Assembly (NCBI GenBank): GCA_035499415.1
Contig: DATJYV010000080.1
Coordinates: forward strand, 1 to 9,089
Length of the DNA: 9,089 bases
Direction of reading: 5' to 3'
DNA from: DATJYV01 sp035499415
GTDB lineage: Bacteria; Bacteroidota; Ignavibacteria; UBA10030
Program-made: the position numbers and the translations under genes
Notes under the pieces: generated by a model
What the model was told of the DNA's origin: nothing
The model's input: the letters and a program-made list of their open reading frames with translations, nothing else
The model's database searches: none
In this document: positions 1-6,591 of the stretch, in pieces
Position numbering within the stretch: position 1 is the first letter of the stretch
Layout of the letters: every line of letters begins with the position of its first letter

Positions 1-1
1 C

Positions 2-1897
2 GACGGCGGGGTTCCCCGGAGCGCAACCTTGATCCGGACGCTCGAGTCGGCCGAAGTCCGGTCGCTCTCGGAAACCGGGGAAGTGCAGTACAATCTCTTC
101 AGCGCCGACGCACGCCGCATTGCGGGCTATTCGAGAGACTCATTATCGTTGAACGGAGATGCGACCGATATCGACGCAAGCCTCAAAAGCGTCGTGCGCG
201 CCAATGCCGCGTCGAACTTCCGGGCAATCGTCTTGATCACGGACGGCGTATCGACAACGGGGCCGAACCCGGTCTACGCGGCGGAAGAGAGCGGCGTACC
301 GATCTTTGCCGTGGGCATTGGGGACACGACGGAACAAAAGGATGTCTCCGTTCAGAATGTCCTGACGAACGAGATCGCGTACGTCGGAACCCGCGTGCCG
401 GTGAGGGCAACCATCCGGAGTTCCGGATACAACGACGCGCAAGTGCGGGTGACATTGCGGCAGGGAAACTCGATTCTCGACCGGCAGACGCTCCGCCTCC
501 GCCCCGGGCTGCAAGAATACTCCGTTCCACTCTCATTCGTCCCCGGTCAGGAAGGACGACAACAATTTTCGGTGGAAACGTCGCCCCTCGAAGGAGAGCT
601 GACGGACCAGAACAACCGATATCCGTTCACGGTGAAAGTTCTTCGTTCGAAAATGCGCGTCGTGCTCATCGCAGGCGCGCCGAGCCCGGACGTGACCTTC
701 CTTCGCCGCACTTTTGCGGGCGACAGCACGTTTGACCTGAAAATGTACATCGGGCGACAGCCGACGGGTTATTACGAGGGGATGCCGACGGCAGGTACGC
801 TGAAGGACGCAGACTGTATCTCGCTCGTCGAATTCCCGACCGCGACAACGCCGGACCAAACGCTCTCGCTCGTTGTGGAGGCGGCGCGTTCCGGAAAACC
901 GATCTTCTACGTCGGCGGACGGAGGATCGACGAGGAAAAATTCCGGTCGTTGGAACCCCTTCTTCCGTTCACGGTTGACCGTTTTTCCCCCATCGAATTG
1001 GAGACGTTCCTTTCCATTCCGCCCCGACAGCAGGAAAATCAGATTCTCAAGCTTGCGGGGATCTCGAACCCGGCGGATGTGTGGTCAAAGCTTCCCCCGT
1101 TCTTTCGGACGCAGACAGTCGCCCGGGCAAAGCCCGAATCCGAAATCCTCGCATTCTCGCGGATTCAATCCACCACCTTGAATGAGCCGATGCTGATGGA
1201 GCGTACGGTGAACCAGAGCAAGTCGGTCGCATTCGTTGGCTACGGGATTTGGCGCTGGACCATGCTCTCCGATCCCGGAAGCGCGGGGGCGGGCGTCCTT
1301 CGGCAGTTTGTTTACAACGTTGTGCGCTGGTTGACCTCCAGGGAAGAAGGACGCCGGTTTCGCATCAAGCCCGGACGGGAAACTTTCAGCTCGCAGGAGC
1401 CGGTAACATTTCTCGCGCAGGTGTATGATGAGAGCTTCGAGCCGACGGATGACGCGCAGATCAGCGTCGTCGTGCACCACGAAGGTCAATCCAGCGAGCT
1501 GATGCTCTCGCCGCTCGGGAACGGACAGTACGACGGGTCACTGGGAGAGCTCGACGCGGGTGAATACACGTATGAGGCGAACTTCGTCGTCAACGGCGCA
1601 TCGCTCGGTCACGAGCAAGGGTCGTTCTTCGTCGGCGGTGTAAACGCCGAGTTCATTGAAACGCGGATGAATCGGGAAGGGTTGTTGCGACTCGCCGACC
1701 GGACGGGCGGGCGATATTACGACCCGGCGGACATTCGCTCGATCGCGCACGATATCGCCGCGCTCAAGGCATTCAAGCCGCGCGCCGTGACGCGGTCCAC
1801 GGAACTCGAAATCTGGAACTCACGCTGGCTTCTCGGCATCGTCGTCGTTCTTTTTTCCCTCGAATGGTTCATTCGAAAACGGTCGGGCATGTTGTGA
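2..1897 (+). CDS. VWA domain membrane protein (Bat-like), 5' partial
   Basis: The frame is open to the left window edge, so the start codon and N-terminus are missing; 631 residues are visible. The first part is the C-terminal half of a von Willebrand factor A domain. A strand ending in ITDG (Asp about residue 81) and an upstream Thr in GDATDID (about residue 55) fit two of the MIDAS metal-site elements. The DxSxS element would lie before the window. An Ig-like beta region follows (about 115-215), then a region starting RVVLIAGAPSPD that resembles the GATase1-like fold often found in these proteins, then a second beta-rich domain (about 460-550). One transmembrane helix lies near the C-terminus (about 607-624) with a positively charged tail (RKR), so most of the protein should be outside the cytoplasm. 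Proteins of this build usually accompany MoxR ATPase, DUF58 and BatA genes, which would lie upstream (inference). The exact function is unknown. It overlaps the next gene by 4 bp. Confidence 0.88.
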   Translation, partial: DGGVPRSATLIRTLESAEVRSLSETGEVQYNLFSADARRIAGYSRDSLSLNGDATDIDASLKSVVRANAASNFRAIVLITDGVSTTGPNPVYAAEESGVPIFAVGIGDTTEQKDVSVQNVLTNEIAYVGTRVPVRATIRSSGYNDAQVRVTLRQGNSILDRQTLRLRPGLQEYSVPLSFVPGQEGRQQFSVETSPLEGELTDQNNRYPFTVKVLRSKMRVVLIAGAPSPDVTFLRRTFAGDSTFDLKMYIGRQPTGYYEGMPTAGTLKDADCISLVEFPTATTPDQTLSLVVEAARSGKPIFYVGGRRIDEEKFRSLEPLLPFTVDRFSPIELETFLSIPPRQQENQILKLAGISNPADVWSKLPPFFRTQTVARAKPESEILAFSRIQSTTLNEPMLMERTVNQSKSVAFVGYGIWRWTMLSDPGSAGAGVLRQFVYNVVRWLTSREEGRRFRIKPGRETFSSQEPVTFLAQVYDESFEPTDDAQISVVVHHEGQSSELMLSPLGNGQYDGSLGELDAGEYTYEANFVVNGASLGHEQGSFFVGGVNAEFIETRMNREGLLRLADRTGGRYYDPADIRSIAHDIAALKAFKPRAVTRSTELEIWNSRWLLGIVVVLFSLEWFIRKRSGML

Positions 1898-2754
1898 GAA
1901 CTCTTTCGAATCGATCGGCGCTGTACGCCTTGTCTCTCCTTCTGCTGGTCGCAAACCAGAGGGGCCTGAGCCGCCAGACTGTCGAAGTCGACACGCTGAA
2001 TTCGAAGGCGCTCGGCGTTCACCGACTCTATTCCGTCCTGCTTCCATCTCCCCTCGTCCCTTCATCGCGGTACCCCGTGCTGTTCCTTCTCCACGGCTAC
2101 GGAGGAGACCACTCGGACTGGCTGGCAAAAACGCAGCTGCGGACGTATCTCGCGGGCGTGCCGCTGATCGTCGTCATGCCGGACGCAGAAAATTCCTGGT
2201 ACGCCAACTCGGACGCGCGGCCGACCGACCGGTACGAGGAGTACGTGATGAGCGACCTGAGACAGTCGGTGGCGCAGAAGTATCCGGTCGATACGACGCG
2301 CGAGGCGATCGCCGGCCTCTCCATGGGAGGATACGGTGCGGTGATGCTTGCAATGAAGCATCCGCATGCGTTTCAATTTGCCGGGAGTCTGAGCGGCGCT
2401 TTCAGCATACCGCGATTTCTTGAGGACAGCGTCAATCATCCCCAGCCCCGCGCACTGCGCGCCGAAGCGATCTCGATTTTTGGCCCGCCCGGCAGCGCAC
2501 ATCGCAACCAATACGACCCCTTCATGCTCTTCCGGCTCATCCCGGCAGATTCCACATGCTTCTTCTACTTCGCAACAGGCACAGACGACGCGTTCCGCGG
2601 GTTTCTCCCCGCCCAGAGGATGCTGACTGATTCTCTTCGCGCTCTCCGGATTCCGTACGAGTACCACGAAACGCCGGGCAATCACAGCTGGAAATATTGG
2701 GACAGGGAAATCCGCCCCTTACTCGTTCGACTTCGCGAAAACCTTAAATTCTGA
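1894..2754 (+). CDS. Secreted alpha/beta-hydrolase, putative esterase family (esterase D-like)
   Basis: This is a serine hydrolase of the putative-esterase family (PF00756; relatives include S-formylglutathione hydrolase, antigen 85 and feruloyl esterases). Numbered from the GTG at 1894, it shows the oxyanion strand LFLLHGYGGDHSDW (about 63-76), the nucleophile elbow GLSMGG with Ser143, an acid candidate in GTDDAF (Asp231/232), and catalytic His264 in GNHSW. The order and spacing fit a complete enzyme of 286 residues. The N-terminus has an Arg followed by a hydrophobic run (ALYALSLLLLVA), which looks like a signal peptide. I chose GTG 1894 because it gives a 4-bp GTGA overlap with the upstream stop and a normal-length signal peptide. 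An ATG at 1864 would add ten residues and a 34-bp overlap and cannot be excluded. No clear Shine-Dalgarno site precedes either start, so coupling to the upstream gene is likely. The substrate cannot be read from the sequence. Confidence 0.9.
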   Translation: MRTLSNRSALYALSLLLLVANQRGLSRQTVEVDTLNSKALGVHRLYSVLLPSPLVPSSRYPVLFLLHGYGGDHSDWLAKTQLRTYLAGVPLIVVMPDAENSWYANSDARPTDRYEEYVMSDLRQSVAQKYPVDTTREAIAGLSMGGYGAVMLAMKHPHAFQFAGSLSGAFSIPRFLEDSVNHPQPRALRAEAISIFGPPGSAHRNQYDPFMLFRLIPADSTCFFYFATGTDDAFRGFLPAQRMLTDSLRALRIPYEYHETPGNHSWKYWDREIRPLLVRLRENLKF

Positions 2755-2761
2755 CCGAAGC

Positions 2762-3799
2762 ATGCCGATGAATACTCTGAGGATTTTCCGACCTCTCACA
2801 TTTTTCATCTGTTCGCTTGTCGCGCAGTCGGCGCTCAACGCCCAGGACACCACGTTTCTCCAGCGTCGTCCGGCAGACGTCCCGGCGGCTCTCAAGAGCT
2901 TTGTCGATGAGTACGTGCAGAATGGCGATACCGTTTCAATCTTTGAAGACTCGGGCTCGCTGTATCTGGAACATGGGTATGAACCTCCCCGGCGGATTCG
3001 AACGTCGCGACTGAACGAGTTCCGCATCGAAGGCGTGGAGGGCAGGGATTCGACCGTCGTGTTCGAAGCTCTGAATGCGGAAGAGTGGCTCAGGTTTGCC
3101 GGTGTGCGGTTCAGGAAGCTGGGATATGGCTTCCTTCAGTCGTTCCGCATTTCTCCTCTGAGGCCGGTTGCGGAATTGGAATCGCTGGCGTTGCGCTCGC
3201 ATCCTCCAATCGAGCAGGGGGATTTTCACGCGGCGGATCTCGTCGATGTGGCGAAGCTCGATTCGTCCATTCACCTCGAGGTCCGTTATGCCACCACGAA
3301 CAATTTCCTCGGAGTCCCGGTGTATCGTTCTGCGCGCGCGTATCTGCAGAAGCCGGCCGCGGAGGCGTTGGTGCGAGCGCATCGATGGCTCGCCCGATAT
3401 GGATTCGGCCTGCTCATCCATGACGCGTACCGTCCCTGGTACGTGACGAAAATTTTTTGGGATGCGACGCCGGATGACAAGAAGATCTTTGTCGCGGACC
3501 CGGCAAAAGGGTCGCGGCACAACCGCGGGTGCGCAGTGGATCTGACCCTGTACGAATTGGCAACCGGACGGCCCGTCGAGATGCCCAGCGGTTACGACGA
3601 ATTCTCACCGCGCGCATATCCTTCCTACGCCGGGGGCACATCCCTCCGACGGTGGCACCGGGCTCTGCTCCAACGGGCGATGGAGCGGGAGCGTTTTCAC
3701 GTCTACGAATGGGAATGGTGGCATTTCGACTTTGAAGGATGGGAGCGATATCCCATCATCAATGTCACATTTGACAAGATCCCGCACGACGCGCACTAA
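2762..3799 (+). CDS. Secreted D-Ala-D-Ala dipeptidase (VanX-type, peptidase family M15D) with N-terminal extra domain
   Basis: The C-terminal part (about 155-345) is a VanX/DdpX-like zinc dipeptidase that hydrolyses D-alanyl-D-alanine. The metal site is intact: His253 and Asp260 in SRHNRGCAVD, and His321 in EWEWWHF. The catalytic Glu318 lies three residues before that His. Arg224 in DAYRPW matches the transition-state Arg of VanX. A signal peptide (about 1-27, ending SALNAQ) predicts export, with no convincing lipobox. VanX-type enzymes are usually about 200 residues; here about 110 further residues (28-140) precede the catalytic domain. Part of them (GRDSTVVFEALNAEEW to about residue 120) recalls the small beta domain that follows many beta-lactamase-like hydrolases, which is a tentative likeness. 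ATG 2762 or ATG 2768 could be the start. The gene begins 7 bp after the esterase stop, so it is probably the last gene of that operon. No vanH, vanA or vanRS partner is visible, so a role in peptidoglycan dipeptide recycling or nutrition is likelier than vancomycin resistance. Confidence 0.92.
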   Translation: MPMNTLRIFRPLTFFICSLVAQSALNAQDTTFLQRRPADVPAALKSFVDEYVQNGDTVSIFEDSGSLYLEHGYEPPRRIRTSRLNEFRIEGVEGRDSTVVFEALNAEEWLRFAGVRFRKLGYGFLQSFRISPLRPVAELESLALRSHPPIEQGDFHAADLVDVAKLDSSIHLEVRYATTNNFLGVPVYRSARAYLQKPAAEALVRAHRWLARYGFGLLIHDAYRPWYVTKIFWDATPDDKKIFVADPAKGSRHNRGCAVDLTLYELATGRPVEMPSGYDEFSPRAYPSYAGGTSLRRWHRALLQRAMERERFHVYEWEWWHFDFEGWERYPIINVTFDKIPHDAH

Positions 3800-3802
3800 T
3801 TG

Positions 3803-3831
3803 TTGCAATTCCTCCGAGGCATCAGTATATT
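3803..3831 (+). promoter_or_regulatory. Candidate promoter for the DUF5009/CDF transcript
   Basis: TTGCAA (3803-3808) and TATATT (3826-3831) are separated by exactly 17 bp. This matches 4/6 and 5/6 of the sigma-70 boxes. TATATTAG also matches the Bacteroidota -7 element TAnnTTTG at all but one fixed position. It lies just after the dipeptidase stop and upstream of the small ORF and the acyltransferase gene, where a new transcript would be expected to begin. The upstream box overlaps a short palindrome (AATTG-TTG-CAATT, 3798-3810). The call comes from pattern and position only. Confidence 0.45.
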
Positions 3832-3860
3832 AGCCCACCGAATTTCACGCGCATCAATTC

Positions 3861-3959
3861 TTGACTGAGCAGAAAAGAACCCGCATTCTCATCGCCCTTG
3901 CTCTCCTCATCGGCTGGTTTATCGTCATCTTTCTTCGGTCCGGGACCGCGTGGGGATGA
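3861..3959 (+). CDS. Possible 32-residue single-pass membrane peptide
   Basis: A TTG-started frame encodes 32 residues: a polar, charged N-terminus (TEQKRTR), one strongly hydrophobic stretch (ILIALALLIGWFIVIFL) and a short tail (RSGTAWG), ending at TGA 3957. The codons (ATC, CTC, GCC, ACC) resemble those of neighbouring genes. It sits about 30 bp downstream of the candidate promoter and 57 bp before the acyltransferase ATG, in the same frame as that gene. Against it are the rare TTG start, the lack of a Shine-Dalgarno site, its small size and no recognised family. No alternative ATG or GTG lies between the preceding in-frame stop (3831) and the TTG. It could be a small membrane protein, a leader, or chance. 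Confidence 0.3.
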   Translation: MTEQKRTRILIALALLIGWFIVIFLRSGTAWG

Positions 3960-4016
3960 CGACGACCGCTGCGCTCCGGACGCGTTCCGGCAGAACATGA
4001 CGCTCACTCTCTTTTC

Positions 4017-5174
4017 ATGACTTCGTCGCAACCTTCTTCGGCCGGGGGCCGTCTTGTTTCCCTCGATGTCTTTCGGGGAGCGACCATTGCGGGAATGATG
4101 CTCGTCAACAACCCGGGCGATTGGGACCATATTTACGCTCCATTCGAGCACGCCCGCTGGAACGGCTGGACATTTACCGACCTGATCTTCCCCTTCTTCC
4201 TGTGGATCGTCGGGGTCGCGATGACTCTCTCCTTTTCAAAACGAATGGAGTGCGGTGCCGATACCGGCAAGCTTGCCCTCCATGTGCTTCAACGATCTGT
4301 CATTATCTTCGCGATCGGATTTTTCCTCGCGGGATTTCCGTTCGGCTTGTTCGGCAGCCACTTCTCGTTTTCAACGATCCGGATTCCGGGCGTTCTTCAG
4401 CGAATCGCCGTCTGTTATCTCATTGCGGGGCTGGTTGCACTCTACACGGACGTCCGTAAACAAGTCGCGGTCATCTGGTCGCTGCTGCTCCTGTACTGGG
4501 TGCTCATCGAGCTCATTCCGGTTCCCGGATACGGCGCGGGCGTTCTCACGCCGCAGGGAAATCTTGCCTGGTACATCGACTCTCACATACTTGCCGGGCA
4601 TACCTGGTCGGGCGCGCCGGCGCCGGGCTTCGACCCCGAAGGGATTTTCAGCACGCTCCCGGCGATCGCGACGACACTTTTCGGAGTGCTCACCGGACAC
4701 TTTCTGAGAACGGACAGGTCGCAAGAGGAAAAGACCGCCTGGATGTTTGTTGCCGGAACCTTCCTGACGTTCGTCGGGCTCGTATGCGACAACTGGCTGC
4801 CCATCAACAAGAATCTCTGGACCTCCTCGTATTCGATCTTCATGGCGGGCCTGGCGCTGAACATTTTTGCATTCTGTTACTGGCTGATCGACGTTCAGGG
4901 TTACAAGAAATGGACACGGCCTTTCGAAATTTACGGCCTCAACGCCATCACGATGTTCTTCCTTGCCGGACTCATCGGCCGCCTCACAGCGATCATCAAG
5001 GTCTCGGGACCGGACGGAAATCCGATATCCCTCCATACCTCCTACTACCAGAACTTCTTCCTTACCCTCTTCGACCCCATGGTCGCCTCCCTGATGCACT
5101 CTCTCGCGTTCGTTGTGTTTCTCTACCTTCTTGCGTACGGAATGTACCGCATGAAGTGGGTCGTTAAAGTGTGA
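4017..5174 (+). CDS. COG4299/DUF5009 membrane acyltransferase (HGSNAT-like)
   Basis: This is a multi-pass membrane protein of 385 residues related to the catalytic part of heparan-alpha-glucosaminide N-acetyltransferase. Family hallmarks are at the N-terminus: RLVSLDVFRG (12-21), then NNPGDW, then EHARWNGWTFTDLIFPFFLW (44-63). His45 corresponds to the His that carries the acetyl group in human HGSNAT. Roughly nine or ten hydrophobic segments follow, among them about 54-73, 88-108, 120-137 and 143-161. The C-terminus is a short basic tail. Bacterial members are thought to move acyl groups across the membrane onto amino sugars, and some (NagX) sit in N-acetylglucosamine genes. No sugar gene is adjacent here, so the substrate is open. 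ATG 4017 puts the conserved RLxSLDVFRG block at the usual distance from the N-terminus. No Shine-Dalgarno site is visible. The stop overlaps the GTG of the CDF gene by 4 bp. Confidence 0.9.
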   Translation: MTSSQPSSAGGRLVSLDVFRGATIAGMMLVNNPGDWDHIYAPFEHARWNGWTFTDLIFPFFLWIVGVAMTLSFSKRMECGADTGKLALHVLQRSVIIFAIGFFLAGFPFGLFGSHFSFSTIRIPGVLQRIAVCYLIAGLVALYTDVRKQVAVIWSLLLLYWVLIELIPVPGYGAGVLTPQGNLAWYIDSHILAGHTWSGAPAPGFDPEGIFSTLPAIATTLFGVLTGHFLRTDRSQEEKTAWMFVAGTFLTFVGLVCDNWLPINKNLWTSSYSIFMAGLALNIFAFCYWLIDVQGYKKWTRPFEIYGLNAITMFFLAGLIGRLTAIIKVSGPDGNPISLHTSYYQNFFLTLFDPMVASLMHSLAFVVFLYLLAYGMYRMKWVVKV

Positions 5175-6190
5175 GCCCGCTGCACCAAAGAGAGCACGAC
5201 ACGCACCGGCAGGCTCTCCGGGACGGCATATTGGATACCCGGTCCGGAAGAGGCGCACAGCTTCTTGCAATCCGTATCTCTCTGGGCGTCGGCGTCGCGA
5301 TGCTCGTGGGGAAGGTGTATGCGTATCGCATCACGGGGTCGGCCGCCATTTTGTCTGATGCCGCCGAATCCGTCGTCCATACGCTGGCGGTTGCGTTTGC
5401 GGCGTTCAGTCTCTCGCTGAGCATCAAGCCGCCGGACGAGAGTCATCCGTACGGACACGACCGCATCAGTTTTTTTTCCGCGGGGATTGAGGGGGGAATG
5501 ATCGTTGTCGCCGGTCTTTACATCATTTATGAGGCGGTGGAAAAATGGCTCCAGGGCCTCGAACTGCAGAATCTCGGTACGGGCGCGCTGTTTGTGGTGG
5601 CCGCCGGGCTGATCAACGCGGCTCTCGGCGGGTATCTCTTCTGGACAGGAAAGCGCCACGGTTCGTTGATACTCACCGCCGACGCCAAGCATGTCCTCAC
5701 GGATTCATTAACCAGCTTCGGCGTCGTCACCGGCCTCGTGTTGACGCTCAGCACGCGATGGCTCCCGTTCGATCCGATCGTCGCGATCCTTGTTGCGCTG
5801 AATATTCTCTGGTCCGGGGGAAAACTTGTGCGGCAATCAGTTGGGGGATTGATGGATGAGGGGGACCCGAAGGTCGGAAAAGCGCTGCATTCAATCCTCA
5901 ACGAGTACACGCGCGCGAACGGGCTCCGATACCACGAGCTCCGCCATCGGTGCAGTGGGAATACGCTCTGGGTTGAGGTCCATCTCCTTTTCCCGCAGGG
6001 AACGGTAATCGAAGATGCGCACTGGAGGGCGACGGAAATCGAATCGGCGATCAAGGCGGGCGTCGACCTGCCGGCGGTGGTCACGACACATCTCGAACCG
6101 GAGGAATCCCACGATGAAGCCCATCACCCTCTCAAACCGTCGCAGGAGTGGGAATCATCGGCTGGCGCCGGTCCTCCCCGTGATTTCTGA
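5171..6190 (+). CDS. Cation diffusion facilitator (CDF) metal transporter
   Basis: This is a divalent metal/proton antiporter-type protein of 339 residues. After about 30 polar residues come the CDF transmembrane segments. The family block GSAAILSDAAESVVH (56-70) marks TM2. KPPDESHPYGHDR (86-98) is the conserved loop. AGIEGG begins TM3, and DAKHVLTDSLTS (171-182) marks TM5. A cytoplasmic C-terminal domain (about 230-310) carries the typical LRYHELRHRCSGNTLWVEVHL pattern (within 252-272). TM5 has the usual HxxxD metal ligands (His174, Asp178). TM2 has Glu66-x-x-x-His70 instead of the [HD]xxxD of zinc CDFs. The tail is His-rich (His314, 318 and 319). The metal cannot be assigned; iron, zinc, cobalt and manganese are all possible. 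GTG 5171 overlaps the upstream stop in a GTGA, suggesting coupling. The 3' end overlaps the convergent DUF5519-like gene by 36 bp. Confidence 0.92.
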   Translation: MSPLHQREHDTHRQALRDGILDTRSGRGAQLLAIRISLGVGVAMLVGKVYAYRITGSAAILSDAAESVVHTLAVAFAAFSLSLSIKPPDESHPYGHDRISFFSAGIEGGMIVVAGLYIIYEAVEKWLQGLELQNLGTGALFVVAAGLINAALGGYLFWTGKRHGSLILTADAKHVLTDSLTSFGVVTGLVLTLSTRWLPFDPIVAILVALNILWSGGKLVRQSVGGLMDEGDPKVGKALHSILNEYTRANGLRYHELRHRCSGNTLWVEVHLLFPQGTVIEDAHWRATEIESAIKAGVDLPAVVTTHLEPEESHDEAHHPLKPSQEWESSAGAGPPRDF

Positions 6191-6517
6191 AGACGGTCCG
6201 GCTTTCCGCGATCGCGCAAGCTCAAACGAGAGTTTCAGCAGCTCAATCCCACGATCGACGTCCTGAGAACTCCGCAGAAAGATGCTGACCCACCCGCTTT
6301 TCGGAAGAATGTGGTGGGGGGATGCTTTGTTCGCAGCGACAAGATCATTCCTCACGTTCATCGGAAACGGGATATCGATCAATTCGTCCCCGTGAAGATG
6401 ACCGACCTCCCGTTTTCCAAGCAAAAATTCTATCCCCCCGAACCGATGAGGCGCGATTGCGATGCCCGGCAGCTTTTCCATTACCTCTCGAATCCTGATC
6501 TGAGCGCCGCGGACCAT
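6155..6517 (-). CDS. Small luciferase-domain (DUF5519-like) protein
   Basis: This 120-residue soluble protein resembles the family called 'luciferase domain' (PF17648/DUF5519). The name does not imply light production. Conserved-looking blocks are APHRFGGIEF (22-31), GHLHGDELIDIPFP (39-52) and SPHHILPKSGWVSIFL (66-81). The early His, the His-x-His pair and the His-His pair recur in relatives as I remember them. No signal peptide or membrane segment is visible. Biochemical function is unknown. ATG 6517 is the longest start; an ATG at codon 13 (6481) would still keep all motifs. The sequence just upstream is not a Shine-Dalgarno site. It follows yceI on the same strand, separated by 74 bp holding heptad repeats, so co-transcription is possible but uncertain. 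Its last 12 codons, SSEITGRTGASR plus stop, lie inside the end of the CDF gene on the other strand and look unconserved. Confidence 0.75.
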   Translation of the reverse strand: MVRGAQIRIREVMEKLPGIAIAPHRFGGIEFLLGKREVGHLHGDELIDIPFPMNVRNDLVAANKASPHHILPKSGWVSIFLRSSQDVDRGIELLKLSFELARSRKAGPSSEITGRTGASR

Positions 6518-6531
6518 GGGGAGGAGTGACG

Positions 6532-6580
6532 AGTTAACAGTTGACTTCTAACTTCTGGGTTCTGACCTCTGACTTCTGAC
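6532..6580. repeat. Degenerate 7-bp tandem repeats (about seven units)
   Basis: Seven consecutive 7-mers cover this stretch: AGTTAAC, AGTTGAC, TTCTAAC, TTCTGGG, TTCTGAC, CTCTGAC, TTCTGAC. The consensus is roughly TTCTGAC (GTCAGAA on the other strand), decaying into TCCCGGC at 6581. The array fills almost the whole gap between yceI and the DUF5519-like gene. Similar short tandemly repeated heptads are known from intergenic DNA of several bacterial groups. The role is unknown: it could be replication slippage, a spacer, or a transcript-stability element. The array contains no ORF and is not palindromic enough to act as a terminator. Confidence 0.8.
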
Positions 6581-6591
6581 TCCCGGCTCCT

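Noticed and set aside
2062..2685. 207-residue open frame on the minus strand
   Set aside because: Opposite the esterase, whose catalytic motifs are intact in the plus frame; no recognisable family.
2936..3520. 194-residue open frame on the minus strand
   Set aside because: Opposite the dipeptidase gene; Arg-rich with no domain.
3957..4016. In-frame TGA joining the small ORF to the acyltransferase (readthrough or selenocysteine)
   Set aside because: The acyltransferase family normally begins close to the conserved RLxSLDVFRG block, and no selenocysteine element is evident after the TGA. Sharing a frame has a one-in-three chance.
3997..4020. Seven-codon ATG frame ending in an ATGA overlap with the acyltransferase start
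   Set aside because: No ribosome binding site and far too short to tell from chance.
4371..5270. 299-residue open frame on the minus strand
   Set aside because: It lies wholly opposite the acyltransferase and the start of the CDF gene, has an unstructured charged composition with no motif, and no start signal. It is an antisense shadow of GC-rich coding DNA.
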